NCBI GenBank assembly: GCA_037043015.1
Contig: CM073330.1
Span: forward strand, 6,962,012-7,026,011
DNA: 64,000 bases
Direction: 5' to 3'
Origin: Bryum argenteum
Taxonomy: Eukaryota > Streptophyta > Bryopsida > Bryales > Bryaceae
Shown here: one piece after another, positions 34,100 through 46,005 of the stretch
Position numbering within the stretch: position 1 is the stretch's first letter
Layout: each line of letters opens with the position of its first letter
Notes under the pieces: generated by a model
What the model was told of the DNA's origin: nothing
Database searches by the model: none
Seen by the model: the letters and a program-made list of their open reading frames with translations, nothing else
Made by a program: the position numbers and the translations under genes

Positions 34100-36600
34100 A
34101 GAACCCGGATAAATGAGGGTGCGAGGTGGAGCTACCCGGCGAACAGAGAGGCGCGCATCAATAAAGTCTCCACGCGTAGCTCCACCCAGAAAAAAGAACA
34201 ACACAGGCTCGAGGCGACGAAGAAGAAGGCGATCCGGGAGGCAAACCGGAAAGCACAAGAAGATGAGGAACCCGGGCAGAAGAGAGAAGACGAAGAGCCT
34301 ACCCGGTAGAGCTCCCAACACCACCCCCGGCAGACGCCGAAAAGGGGTGGAACCCACCAAGCTTGATCGTGACATCGGTGACGAGGTCGGGGCGGACCTT
34401 GCCGCAACCCGGCAGAGACCGGACCGCAGGTTGTCCATTTCCGAGACAACCCTGCCGTGATCAAACCCGGACCCCAAGTGAGGTTGATGAGTATGATATC
34501 CTGCAAGACATCAAGGACACGCAGGCCAATGTGACTATCGGGCGCCTTCTCCATGATAATGCCAATTATCGAAGACCGTCCGAGAAGCCTGGATTCAACG
34601 ACGAAAGAAGAGATATAAGCTTCCCTCGGTGGTCGTGAACTTTGCGCAAGTTTGAAGATTTCGCGCACCCGAGCCGCAGTGGAGGTGGATGGTCGCATCA
34701 TCCACGATGTACCAATGGATGGTGGGTCCGGGTTTAACTCGATGTTAGAGGACACGGCCCACGACCTTGGATACACTACCCTAGAAACCACCCAGTTGGT
34801 CCTTCGCATGGCCGACCAATCCCGGTAGCCCCGTGGGGAGGCTTTCCAGGTTCCCACCATCATAGGGGAGTAACTTACCCCCGAACTTTGTCATTATCCG
34901 GGTAGCAACCGGGCGACCCTTCCGAATGCTTTCTAGGTCGGCCCGGCTCTACATGGCCCGGTAATAGTGGATCAGGCGAGAAAGAATTCCGGGTGGGAAA
35001 GCGGCCAACCTCATCATCCCCGGATGCATTCCGCCCACGAAGGCGAGACACACGAATCCGACGGCTACACCACAGGGTGGTCGGACACGGAGGAATCCAA
35101 CACGCAGCCGCCTACCAGTGGGTGAATTCTCCGGCCTGGTAGAGAGGACTTTGAATTCCCGGATTCTCGCGACGGAGGAAGGGGGGAGCTTGTCGCGGAT
35201 GAGGAGGTCGAGGATAGGGCGGAGATGGACGACAGATCCCTTGGGGAATCATGCGTGGCCCTATCCGAGAAATGGATACGAAAGCAAACTCACCGACCCA
35301 TTTGGGGATGTACTGTCGCCTCAACGGGGGAGGAGTTATTCCCTGGGGAAACCTTGGGATAACTCCGGAGGAGGCGGAGCCCGAGCGGATCAAAGGTGTC
35401 GTCTCACCTAAGGATTTTGAGGAGATCGAGGCTAAACCCGGAAAGAAGTTTTTCCTGGGCAAGACCCTGACTGCCCGGGAAAAGGGCGAGTACAGCACCT
35501 TGCTGACCGGGTTTGCCGATGTGTTCGCTTGGGCACCCACGGACCTTCGGGGGATACCTCCGCAACTAGGAGAGCACCAAATCGACCTAGTCGAGGGAGC
35601 TAGCCCGGTTCGCCAGCGACAGTATCGGCTTAACCCGAAGTACTCCCTGATGGTGAAGGAGGAGATCGACCGGCTACTGGAGGCCGGATTCATCTACCCG
35701 GTTAATAACACGGAGTGGGTGTCCCCGATTGTGGTGGTACCGAAGAAGACCGGGGCGGACGGGAAGGTGAAGATCCGGGTTTGCCAGGACTTCCGTAAGC
35801 TCAACGCCGCCACCAAGAAGGATTACTTCCCGCTCCCGTTTACCGACATTATCCTGGATCATGTGGCCGGGCAGGAGCTTTACGCTTTCTGGGGACGGTT
35901 CTCTCCGGTACAACCAGTCTCCATCCGCGAAAGTGACCACTTTTAAAACGACTTTCACTACGGAATGGGGGACCTACGCGTTCAACCGGATGCCGTTCGG
36001 GTTGTGTAACGCCCCGGGCACCTTCCAGCGGCTCATGATGGATATCTTCAAGGACTTTCTTCGGCATTTCCTAGAAGTATTCATTGATGATTTCGCAGTG
36101 TTCGGAAAGCGGGAGAATCACCTGGAGCACTTGCGGAAAACCTTCCAGCGCTGTAGGGAGACCAACCTCAAGCTCCATCCCGGGAAATGTTTTTTTGGAA
36201 TGGAGACCGGGTTGCTACTCGGGCACGTGGTGAGCCGGAGAGGACTGCAGGTGGATACGGACAAGGTCAGTGCTATCCTGACACTAGCCCCACCGCGGAC
36301 GGTTAAGGAGGTTCGCGGATTCCTGGATGCGTGGGATATTACCGCGATTCATCGACGGATATGCCCGGAAGGCTGCCCGTTAACGGCCTTGCTCAAAAAG
36401 GATGAGCCCTTCCTGCGGAAAACCGGAGAGGCAAGCCGCTTTCGAGGACCGGCGGCGGCCTAACCCGGCACCTATCCTGCACCTCCGGATTGGACCCGGA
36501 ATTCCATGTTACCCTGGACGCCTCGGGGTGGTGCCTAGGAGCCATCCCGTGGCGGCGGATGAGCGAAGCGGGAGAGGCCTATCTACTACGCCACCCGCGA
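34100..36600 (+). pseudogene. pol: Protease and reverse transcriptase, internal copy 2
   Basis: The protease region (34100-35300) is broken by many small indels relative to copy 1. From about 35320 to 35880 it is essentially identical to copy 1 (open frame 35251-35946). A 60-base patch at 35883-35945 is scrambled, then identity resumes to about 36300 and includes FIDDF; here FQRLMMDIFKDF is continuous where copy 1 is shifted. Indels return after 36320, including the RNase H start. Confidence 0.8.
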
Positions 36601-38300
36601 GATGAGTTCGGCGAAAGGAATTACACCACCACCGAACGCGAGGCCCTGGGCGTAGTCTATGCCTGCAAGAAGTTTCGGCACTATCTACTCGGATACCGGG
36701 TGGTCTTCCATACGGATCACGATTCGCTCAAATATCTCGGTGAATAAGCCGGACCTTTCCGGACGGATAGCCCGGTGGATTCTCCTGCATCGACGAGAGT
36801 TTACCTACGAGGTGATCGTCAAACCGGGTAGGGCAAATGCCAATGCCGACTACTTGTCCAGATGCGAGGCGAGCCGGCCCCGAAGACATTTCCTCCCTGT
36901 TCCCCGACGAATTCCCGGATAGCCAGGGTAGACCGGAAGTTGTCACTTTGCAAGTGGAAGGCGAGGCCCCTTCCGAATTCCAAAGAGATCCGAGATTACC
37001 TCTCGACCCAGCCGCTACCCCGCAGACATGAACCGGGAAGAAAAGAGCGTCTTCCAACACCGTGTGGCTCCATACACTTTAATCAACGGAGTCCTGTTCG
37101 GATGGGAGCCGATGACAGAGTCGCGCCGTGTTTGGAACCCGGAGAGCGGAGGCAGTGATGGAGGCTTTACACGCGGGAGATTCCGGAGGGCACCTAGCCG
37201 CCATGAGTACGGTTAACCGTATTAAGAGCGCAGGTATTGGTGGCCCTTCGTAATCCGGGATGTCCGCAATACGTCCAGCCACCGACCAATGCCAACGGAC
37301 AGACAACCGGGTTCGTGAACCACCGCCCTCGACTCCGATTTTTCCCCGGCCCCTTTTGTCAAATGGGGAATCGACTTTGTCGGTCCGACGCCCCTATTAC
37401 CAAAAACCGGAAGCGCTACATCATACTTCGCGACCGACTCGCGCCACCAAGTGGGTAGAAGCCCGAGCAACCCGGGAAATGACGCCAGAGACGGCATCGT
37501 TCTGCTCGAGGAGATCATGATGCGGTTCGCCATCCCCTGAATCGGTCGCTGATCGAGGAGCGCACTTCATCAATGAGGTCATCGAGGACATCACCACCAA
37601 GTATGCGATCCGACACCGCAAGACAACCCCGTACAATCCCAAGGCCAACGGTCAGACTGAGCGGTCAAACGGCACCATCGGTAAAATGTTAAACAAGATG
37701 GTGTCCGCCCATAAGACTGATTGGGACCGGAAGCTTGCCTCCGCACCCACGCGCGTAACACAAATGGAGAAAGCAACCACCGGAAAGACCCCGTACTTCA
37801 TGGTCTTCGGCCAGGAGGCCATTCACGGAGTTGAGCTGGCGGTAGAAACTCACCGGGTTATGGCAACGAGGCTCGGAGAAGAGGGAGACGGCCAACCGGA
37901 GAGGTTACAAGCCATCGACGCCTTGGAGGAGGGCCGGGCAGAAGGTGTGGAGAGAAACCGGAAAGTGCAGGAGGATCGGAAGGAGAAGTATGATACAAGA
38001 CTTCCCGGGGACCACGGAATCCGAGAAGGCGGCCTTGTGCTCCTGTACGACAGCCGCCATCAAAACTTCCCGGGTAAGCTACACACCCGCTGGATGGGCC
38101 CTTACCGGGTAGCCCAAGTGTTTCCCAACGGATCCCTCCGATTGGAGGATTTACTGAGGTAACCGCATGGATACGCCGCGCGTGAACGGGTCGAGGGTGA
38201 AACAGTACCACCCGGAGGAGTTAACGGATGAGGAGGTTCTGTCAGAGGAGGACGAACCTCCACAGCACGAGTCCGAGTAACTGCGGTTACGGGGGGCTGA
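36601..38300 (+). pseudogene. pol: RNase H end and integrase, internal copy 2
   Basis: RNase H motifs NYTTTEREALGVVYACKKF and HTDHDSLKY, then a broken zinc-binding and core region (36750-37560). From about 37565 the sequence is again nearly identical to copy 1 and keeps GQTERSNGTIG with the catalytic Glu that copy 1 has lost. The C-terminal frame (37686-38162) ends in a shift near 38155. Confidence 0.78.
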
Positions 38301-38324
38301 GTGTTCGCGAGGACGCTCAAAGAT

Positions 38325-38334
38325 GAAAAAGGGG
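38325..38334 (+). other. Polypurine tract, internal copy 2
   Basis: GAAAAAGGGG just before LTR 3 at 38338. Confidence 0.6.
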
Positions 38335-38337
38335 TAA

Positions 38338-40326
38338 TGTCAAACCTCATTTTTTCGTTTTTGCCCCAATTTGGTCCGGATAGTAATTAGTAGTAGTTAA
38401 ATAGAATAAATAACGCCCAGTAACCGGCTATCCGGGTAGTAACCGGTAGGGGTTAGCTTGGCCGGGGACCCGCCGCCCGGGACATCCTAAAGCTTAGTGG
38501 GCAGGATAGGATAGCGGAATTTCTAACCCGCCTTTTGCTTCCTAGTCTTTGCTTTTAAAACTCGGGCACGGACTCACCGTACTTAGTCCGACCACTGAGT
38601 GCCCGGGTAGAGCTTAGCCGACCAGTCTCGGGTCTACCTCAAACCGGGGAGGCATAACCTCGGTGGAAGGAGAGGCTTCTCGGATAGCAGAGGAGGATAA
38701 CCGGGTAAGGAATCCATCCCCATTCCACCGGACCGACCGTGGACCCCGCGGATAGGAGTCCTATTCCCGCCCTAGAGGCCACGATCCAACCAGACAGGAG
38801 GGGGAGGCTGATACCCGGCCACCCGGACTGGTAACCGAGGAGCCACAGATGCCTCGCTGTCCGGGTTCAACCAATCCGTCGGAGCCCTCTGACGGCGAGG
38901 CCCTCCCAGAGAAGGTGCTGACCGCGGAGGTCGCCCCCCTCATCCCCGAGGACTTGATCGATGTCCCGGAGATCGGAGAGGCACTCCCGGACACCTCACC
39001 CGATGCCTTCGGGGACACCGAGATCCTTGGGAGTGAAGAGACCGCTCCAGTGTTCCGGAGACGGGGAACGAGGAGGAGGAGGTCACCTCCCAACCCGGGT
39101 TGGGAGCGCGAAGGTTGAGACCGCCGAGATCGCGAGATCGCGAGGCTGCGAAGTAGGATGAGCGCGGACAGGAAGGACTAGGGCCGAGTTGATTGATGGC
39201 GGGTGCACTGGCCGAGGATAGGGTTAGATTTTAGTGCCTTTATGGCGAGTAGGAGGATGACGGCGCTAGAGTGTCGAGGCTAGATTTAGAAAGATTCCCG
39301 GCACAGATTTTGTCCTCTCCGGGATGCCGAGAGGATCTCACTATTTAGCCGAGGGGAGGATACTCCCTCGGGGTCTTTTTGTGATTCTCGCAATACCCTA
39401 ATCCAAAGGCAAGCACGCCTCGTTCTCATCTCCCTCGTGTGTGTGCGTGTGTGTCGATTGTGCGTCCTTCTCCTTTTTCTGTCTTTCTTGTCTCATTGGG
39501 TCGGGGTGTTTGCGAGTCGCAGGACCCTTGCTATCCGGGCAAGAGAGAGAGCGGTTCCGTCCTTGAACGGAGAGTAGTACGGGAGGTAGAGAAGCCGACG
39601 GGGAGGAGTGCGGCTAGCGAACGGCACTTGCCACTTAGGGTTCGGACCGGTCCTGTCCGTGTAGCGTCAGGGATTACAGCGGCCGGGAAGGGATTCCGGC
39701 CGCTCAACCGACTCCCGAGAACACCATCGGTTGAGTCCCCTAGATCGCCAAGTCCGGGTAGGCGTTTTGTCTCAGTAGGTGATAGCGGTGAACTCCGGGC
39801 GGTCGTACCATCCCCGATCCGAAGAACCCGGATCTACTAACCCGGGTAGTAAGTTGTGATAACCGGACCATAGGAGAACCGGATACCAACCTTTGTGACA
39901 TGCGTGTGGATTTAGAGTCCAGCGCGTAGGGAGGTATAAGGGAAGTTCCTAACAGGTAAGGAGAGAGAGAGTCTCGGTGACCTTTCCGGTCACGTTAATC
40001 AACGGGAGAAGTGGCCTAATCCCCCACTTATCTAAGTCCGGGAAAATCCCTCCGAGATGAATACAGAGGCTAAATTAAACCACAAAGACTAAACACCCTC
40101 TCCCCTCCCCGTCCGGGCAGCTCTTCCCGGGACGGGATATAGGGCACGAGAGGGGATAGGATAGAACCCGGATAGCACAAATCCGGGTTAGCTAATCAGT
40201 GAAATCTGTGCGCGTTTGCACTTCACAGATCTCTCCGTGGAACGAATACTGGGTTCTTGTTTAGGAAACCTCTTTTACCGTGAAAAAGGGTTATCCGGGC
40301 ACGAATCGGGAAAGCACGTTACGACA
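38338..40326 (+). repeat. LTR 3 of the array
   Basis: TGTCAAACC...TTACGACA, followed by ATGTG at 40327-40331, the partner of 22229-22233. It shares the same internal deletion as LTRs 1 and 2. Confidence 0.9.
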
Positions 40327-40331
40327 ATGTG
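40327..40331. repeat. 5-bp target-site duplication (ATGTG), right
   Basis: Matches 22229-22233 and closes the 18 kb array. Before insertion, 22233 would have adjoined 40332. Confidence 0.88.
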
Positions 40332-40414
40332 GGATAAAAAAATTTTCTTATTCTACTCGGGGGAAGCCTCCAATGCAAGGCCAGCCTAGGCGTCCACCGG
40401 TCCAGGGGCCAGAA

Positions 40415-40690
40415 TAGGCGACCGCCGGTCCAGCGAGACCGCCGGTCGCCATGGGCGATCGTCGGTCGCTCATGGGCGATCGTCGGTCGCTCATGGGCGA
40501 TCGTCGGTCGACCATGGGCGATCGTCGGTCGACCATGGGCGATCGTCGGTCGACATGGGCGATCGTCGGTCGCTAAGGCGACCGCCGGTCCAGCCAAGCC
40601 GACCGCCGGTCCAGCCAAGGTGACCGCCGGTCCAGCCAAGGCGACCGCCGGTCTAGATGACGCGACCGCCGGTCCAGTCCTACGTGGCGC
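40415..40690. repeat. GC-rich short-repeat array 4 (orphan)
   Basis: GGCGACCGCCGGTCCAGC units at both edges and a central run of about six 20-bp units CATGGGCGATCGTCGGTCGA. Without the LTR array it would lie about 450 bp beyond the end of the kinase gene. No intact gene starts next to it on either side. A CCACGTGG G-box follows at about 40722-40728. Confidence 0.7.
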
Positions 40691-41050
40691 GGTCGCGAAC
40701 CGTATTGCTGAGCTGTACATGCCACGTGGCAGCCACGTAGGATGCAACGTGGACAGGGTAAATCCAGGGTAAAAAAAAGATTCTGTAGATTCTATTAGAC
40801 ATTCTGAGGCTCAATGTCTGTCTGACATGTCGTGTCTGTCTGACGTCTGTCTGTGTCTAGCAAGACAACCCTGGTATGCCATAGAGCACGCAATTCGGTG
40901 ATCATAGGTTGAAGATAAGTGTTCATGTCTTTCACTTTCTTCTTTCCTGGGAATACATAATATTAAATTGTTAAATAGTATAAGCAGAGGAAAAAACTAA
41001 TATTTTTTAGGAAAAAATAGAAGAAAAGAAAAAATGAAAAAATTAACGCA
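40691..41050. other. Spacer with TGTCTGTC-type simple repeats
   Basis: A run of GTCTGTCTGAC-like words at about 40815-40860, then AT-rich sequence. No gene seen. Confidence 0.45.
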
Positions 41051-43068
41051 TTAGGTCTTTATAGAAGGTGATTCACCTGGTACAATTGCCGACAACATGA
41101 TGTGACGTTTTTGAATGGCCAACCATGGTGGGAGATTGTATAGGACCAACATGATTGGCCATGTAGAATGACTTGCGGAATTATTGGAGTAGGGATTTAC
41201 TCCATCCATTGCGCAACCTAACCATACATTGCGAGGCTCCTCAGCCATACATGAAAATTTTGGGTTTTCCAAAGATTGTTTGCCATGCTCCACTATCCGC
41301 CGGAATTCTCATAACCCGCCATCGCTCACGTTTTGAGCATGCCACGTCATTAACGGTGCTAATTCCATGCTACGATAATGAGCAAGAAGTCTCGGTATGA
41401 CTGGAAAGTAAAACATTTTCTGCCACTCAAACAAGATACATTAAAACCAAGTACTAAATAATTATAGTTACAAAAATAAAAATTTCATTAAAATAAAACA
41501 AAATGATAAGTGTATCGCAAATACTTTACCTTTCGGGAACCGTGGTCTTCAATGTGGTATTGCCATAACGTGAAAGTTTACACTTAGGCGTAATGTAGCG
41601 TTCTCCAATAAACCAAAGTATAGTGTTTTATCACATGGGCAAGCGTGTATTACAAAGGTAATCAAGTCCAACATCCGTTATTACTTTTCGAGCTTCTTGT
41701 CTAGTACGAGGCATTTTAGAATTTAAATTCTTGGCAATAACCTCATCCGCAATTGTAGAAAAAATGTCATCCATAGCCAAGTTTGACCACCCATGACGAG
41801 CTTGAAGGTTTAGGAACTCAACAATGATTTTTAGTCCGCTTGATGTTGCGCCGTCGTACAATTTAGTTGAAGCTTCCTTCTCCAAATATGACATCTCGAA
41901 TCCGGGCCCTTCAAGAATGCACTCTTATGACGAAGGATCCTCGCCCCATGGTAGGCAAGCATATCCTCAAATGTGATGTCATCTTGCCATGCTGATTCTT
42001 CCATGTCTTCATTTAAAGGGTTGGTAGAAGGAATAGGCTTGGGCGATGTAGTTGGATTGTTTGACCCTATATCCGGTATAACGTCCCCAGGGCTTGCCCT
42101 TTTCGATTTCCTGCATTTGATCATCATACACAAACTGAATTCAAGGTGACGACCAAATTAGTTTAAAGTACGATCCACATACATCAAACAATGCTTATAA
42201 TTTGAAGCAATTGAATATCATAATTTTATATTGGGAATTCAGTAATACCTAATAATTAATAATTCCATCTACTCTAATTCTCTAAATACTTTGCACGTCT
42301 TTCATATAACTTCATATAACATAAAATGAAGTCAAGTTGGTTTACAATGATATCAAAATATAATAAGATATTATATCCAATATATGTGGGTTCACTTAAT
42401 AGTTTAATTTTTAATCTATGATGTAACTTTATTCATCACATCAGAAATTTATGGTACTACGGCTTCATTTCATAGTACATGTCACATTACCCATCACCTT
42501 TCAATTATGACCATCTTAACTCTTCAACTACCATATCAAATTCTGATTTGTAATCAAGCGTGTTCATTAGTGCTATCAGAAAACAAATATTAAAAATGAG
42601 ATTTTATAATAATTCTCCCGATCACAAATATAAACAAAGAAGCTATAAATTCTTCACATGTACATTATAGAATACTAACATTTTCTATAATATTCTTACA
42701 ATTTGAAACCTACTTGTATGACAAAATACTACTTAGGTGTATGAGTGGTGTAAAGAAATTAAAAGTTTTGATAACATATGAGGGAATTGAAATTTCACCT
42801 TCCATTTTGAGCCTACACCATATAGACCAATGTGCTCTTCACAAATGCGTAGAAGTCTCAATATGGGCTTTGAACGTGAGTCACATTTGAGACATGGGCA
42901 ATACATCTTAAATTCTTGTCCACGTTCTTGGTTTACATCTTGATATTTGGTTCTTCTTCTTTTCCTACTTGGCTCCTCACCATCGATTCCTTCTTGCAAT
43001 TCCCCTTCATTGAACAAAGCATCCACCGCTACAATATTTGATGCTTGCACTACTCTATGCGTCCTCAT
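41051..43068 (-). pseudogene. Decayed CACTA transposase (TNP2) remnant
   Basis: Minus-strand pieces in order: 43068-42805, transposase-associated domain (MYCPCLKCDSRSKPILR, EEHIGLYGVGSKW) ending at a likely donor; 42115-41631, acidic linker and TNP2 entry (KLYDGATSSGLKIIVEFLNL, then KMPRTRQEARKVITDVGLDY) with a frame change near 41890; 41293-41051, TNP2 core (AMDGVNPYSNNSASHSTWP, LYNLPPWLA). The middle of TNP2 and everything downstream are missing and I see no terminal repeats. It has no SET segment in the space between its first two exons, unlike the copy at 59360. Confidence 0.75.
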
Positions 43069-44633
43069 GTTGAACGGTAAAGGTTTAGGCCAATTCCTGA
43101 CAAAACAATTACTTTAGAGTACATACTGCAATACCCATGCATACCAAACAACTCACATATTTCTAGCATAAAGATAAATTTGTGCTTATCTTATGTTCTT
43201 AAATGCTAATCTAAAGAATATTGAGAAATATATGATAAAATTTTGTATGTATGGGTTGGGGGGCAAAATCTTTCGTCTAAAAAATTCCCACATGGCACTT
43301 GACGTGAGTGCAATGAAACTCCTGAGTCATGACTTATATAAGAAACCATCATTTATAGAAGATTTAGAACATGTCAAACAGAAAATTAGTGAATCTAAAG
43401 TTATTTTACTATATGGCCAAATTAACTTATTTACAATTATTGTAATTCTACCCTGCCAAAATTCACAAAAAACATACAAAATTATTAATAATTATGAATA
43501 CAACTTAACCATCCCATCATATTAAAAGCAGTCACCCTCTTCGAATTCGTTCATTTCCAGATCAACGCGGGAAAGAGATTTCAAAATTCCCTAATATGTC
43601 GGGCCCATCCTATATTTACGTGTTCAGCTTACACGTACAGATTACGTACATGGTGAAAGTCGTTTTTGAACATACTGGGTTTAGGGTTCGTACATGTCTT
43701 CCTCCACGCTCACTCTGGGAGGGGTCTCCTTCACGCTCTCACTTTGCTCATGCAGAATGCAGGTTTCTCACATCATTCTTCGTTCTTCCATCGCATTGTC
43801 TAGCCAGTGCAGTTTGAGCTCGCCATTGTTTACGTTTTTGTGCACCCCAACTCCCGCTGAGCAATCTTAGCGTTCGCCTACCTTCGTCATTCTGTTCACG
43901 TTTCTAAGCAACGGTCATTGATTTCTCCATTGGGTAGCCTTCGAGGGTTTGCACGCCATCGTATTACTCATTGCGCACTCCAGCACTTCCTGAGCTACCT
44001 TAGCGTCCTTCTCCATCTGCATTCTGCTCAGTTTTAGTTTGCATAGTTTTAGGTAGATAGCCGAGTTTTAGATAGACGAGCTTCTTTCTGGTCCGTTGGA
44101 GGTGGTTTTGTGTCGCAGTTTAGAATCGGGCTCAACTATCACAACTGGTCGCATTGGTTAGTTCTTAGGGCGCGAGCATGCTGTAAACTGCTCTTGTACC
44201 GATGTCGCCTTCTTGGACCTGTAACCAGTTGCATAGCGGAGTTAGTTTCTGAGCTGTCGAGAGGAGTGTAGAATGATCAAATGTTTAGAATGCAGAGCTG
44301 AGAGAGCGTCTTCTTCACCGATGTTGTAGCGCGTCAGTAAGGTTTGAGAAACATACTTACTCGTTGGTAGCCGACTAGTAGCGCATTGTGGGTGAGACTG
44401 TAGAAGGAACAGTTGATCATCTCATCCCTGTGTTTTGCACAGCCGCTGAGGGTTATATTTCTGAAACTATACGGGAAAGTCATCAGCCCGACACACAGGT
44501 CAGGCAATTCTCTCATCAATCTCTATTACCATTTCGACTAGAACTGTTAGTTATTGAAATTTGAGAAACTTGCAATTTTTTTGGTGCAGATGCCGTTCTC
44601 ACCGTTTGTTGGCTGCAGGTTGCACTCAGCAGT
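43069..44633. other. Upstream and leader region of the 44634 gene
   Basis: AT-rich to about 43520, then more balanced sequence with CT-rich stretches (43680-44100) that may be promoter and 5' leader. A short upstream frame starts at ATG 44590 and ends at 44637, overlapping the main start. No RNA gene or transposon seen. Confidence 0.4.
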
Positions 44634-45787
44634 ATGAAGAGAACCCGACTCACTTCGGACCAGGAGCTGAACGGGGAGCTGCTTCCCGGATTAGAAGATA
44701 CGGGACGGGGGAAGAAAGGAAAGCGCCTCCGAGGTGTAGAAGGTGGTGAGGCTTCGAGGGGGAAGAGACCTCAAGCACTTCCCGGGGATTCTCCTCACAG
44801 GAGGCGCAGGACGCTCTCTTCATTCGAAACCCCGAAGGCCGTTACACCAGAACGAGGATCGAACACAGCCTCTCGGAAGAAACGCAAGAGGGACCTCCAT
44901 CGACAATTCGATGCTGTCGCCAAGAACGTGAACGAGAATGACCAGGTCGATCTTGAGATCACAGCGCTCAACCACCAAATACGCCTAGTGATCACGTCGC
45001 CAGCAAAGAAGAAACGACCATCTTCAAAATCGAGAGGTCTCCTTCAGGATGAAGACCTGGAGTTGCCAACAGGGAGGCAAGGTCTGGTGCTGCGAGGCCT
45101 CGAGAGCGCTGAAGGGAGTTCTCGACCTCCGCAGAACCAGGAGAGCGCACCGCCGGGGCTGACGAAGGCTGACACCGTGCTGCTGTCAACGCAGCCAGCC
45201 CAACAGGATCCACAGTCTGCAGCCCTCCCAACAACAGGTGTCCAGATCGTAGGAGGTGAAGCTAATACAACGGGAGCAGATGCCTGTGCAGTTCAATCAG
45301 CAACGGAGGAGGTTAGAGTGGCTGTGGAAGAACCTGCAACAAAATCACGCGGTAGCAGCCCCGAGGAAACCGCTACAGTTCAAGCACCTCTCCCGCTGTC
45401 TTCTAGCATCGAAGGAAGTGGTGTTCCTACGGCGGCAGGTTCCCCTTCCTCTACTCTTTGTCCCAGCCCTCTACTCATCGGTAATGAAACAAGTTTGATT
45501 GTAGAACGAGATGTAGTTGATACTATCGGTAGTAGAGTACTGGAAACACCCTCTCTTCAACTGCATGAACACTCTGATAGTCACACACAAGTAAACGTCC
45601 TAGAACCCACTGCGTCACAGAAAAACCAACCTTCTCAGTCCGTCAGCTGTAGAGTTTCCAGGTTTCCCCGAGTTCGTCGAGTCTGAGGTTGCTGTAGAGA
45701 GCAGGTCGGAGTCAATTCTCAATACTACGTCGCCCACCTCAACACAGCCCGAACTTAGAACACCGGCATGTAAAGATAAGACCTATC
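44634..45787 (+). pseudogene. Unknown basic nuclear-type protein, split by two insertions (5' part)
   Basis: ATG 44634 opens a frame of 350 codons rich in Lys, Arg, Ser and Pro, with nuclear-localisation-like clusters (KKGKRLRG, RKKRKRDLHRQF, KKKRPSSK) and a short amphipathic stretch (NDQVDLEITALNHQIRLVI). The frame stops at 45686, but an overlapping frame (EFPGFPEFVESEVAVESRSE) stays open from about 45580 through 45787. Removing chromovirus 2 and one duplicate copy, it continues without a stop across 51351-51401, to the CACTA insertion. The gene was thus cut by both elements. No domain recognised. Confidence 0.6.
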
Positions 45788-45788
45788 A

Positions 45789-45992
45789 TGGGCCAAGGCC
45801 TCGTTGATAAGCTCGGATGTTCACTCGCTATTAATTTTATAAATAGAACTTCGGCAGTAGAGCTAAAGTATAGCCTCGGCAGTTGAGCCAAGAGATTAGT
45901 ATATAAGGGACTCTTATTCATTGTAAACCTAAGTCTTGGATCAATATATTTCTTTTGTAGTTTTTGCTTGTTTTGACAGCTTGACTCTTACA
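45789..45992 (+). repeat. 5' LTR of chromovirus 2
   Basis: TGGGCCAAGGCC...GACTCTTACA. Contains one full 25-bp CGGCAGTAGAGC... unit, a TATA box at 45900-45906 and the predicted RNA start at 45931. Confidence 0.85.
45900..45931 (+). promoter_or_regulatory. TATA box and predicted RNA start of chromovirus 2
   Basis: TATATAA at 45900-45906. AAGTCTTGGAT begins 31 bp later at 45931 and is the complement of the primer site, marking the likely RNA 5' end. Confidence 0.6.
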
Positions 45993-45994
45993 TA

Positions 45995-46005
45995 ATCCAA
46001 GACTT
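45995..46005 (+). other. Self-complementary primer-binding site of chromovirus 2
   Basis: ATCCAAGACTT, two bases after the LTR, is an exact 11-base reverse complement of 45931-45941. No Met-tRNA site is seen. Confidence 0.65.

Larger units (their letters stand above)
22234..40326 (+). mobile_element. Tandem LTR-internal-LTR-internal-LTR array, Ty3-type (Athila/Tat-like)
   Basis: Three LTRs (22234-24232, 30305-32284, 38338-40326) alternate with two internal regions (24233-30304, 32285-38337). ATGTG flanks only the outer ends, so the 18.1 kb block behaves as one insertion later expanded by unequal LTR recombination, or was mis-assembled. The Asp-tRNA-like primer site, retropepsin with DGG, RT-RNase H-integrase order and absence of a chromodomain point to the non-chromovirus Athila/Tat side of plant Ty3 elements. 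Both internal copies carry frameshifts in gag and pol. The solo LTR at 1858-7031 is the same family. Confidence 0.88.

Noticed and set aside
40440..40570. CRISPR-like array of 20-bp units
   Set aside because: Units are contiguous with no unique spacers, in a plant nuclear context; it is a minisatellite.
43193..43525. Plus-strand 110-codon frame
   Set aside because: Low-complexity AT-rich translation without homology or promoter context.
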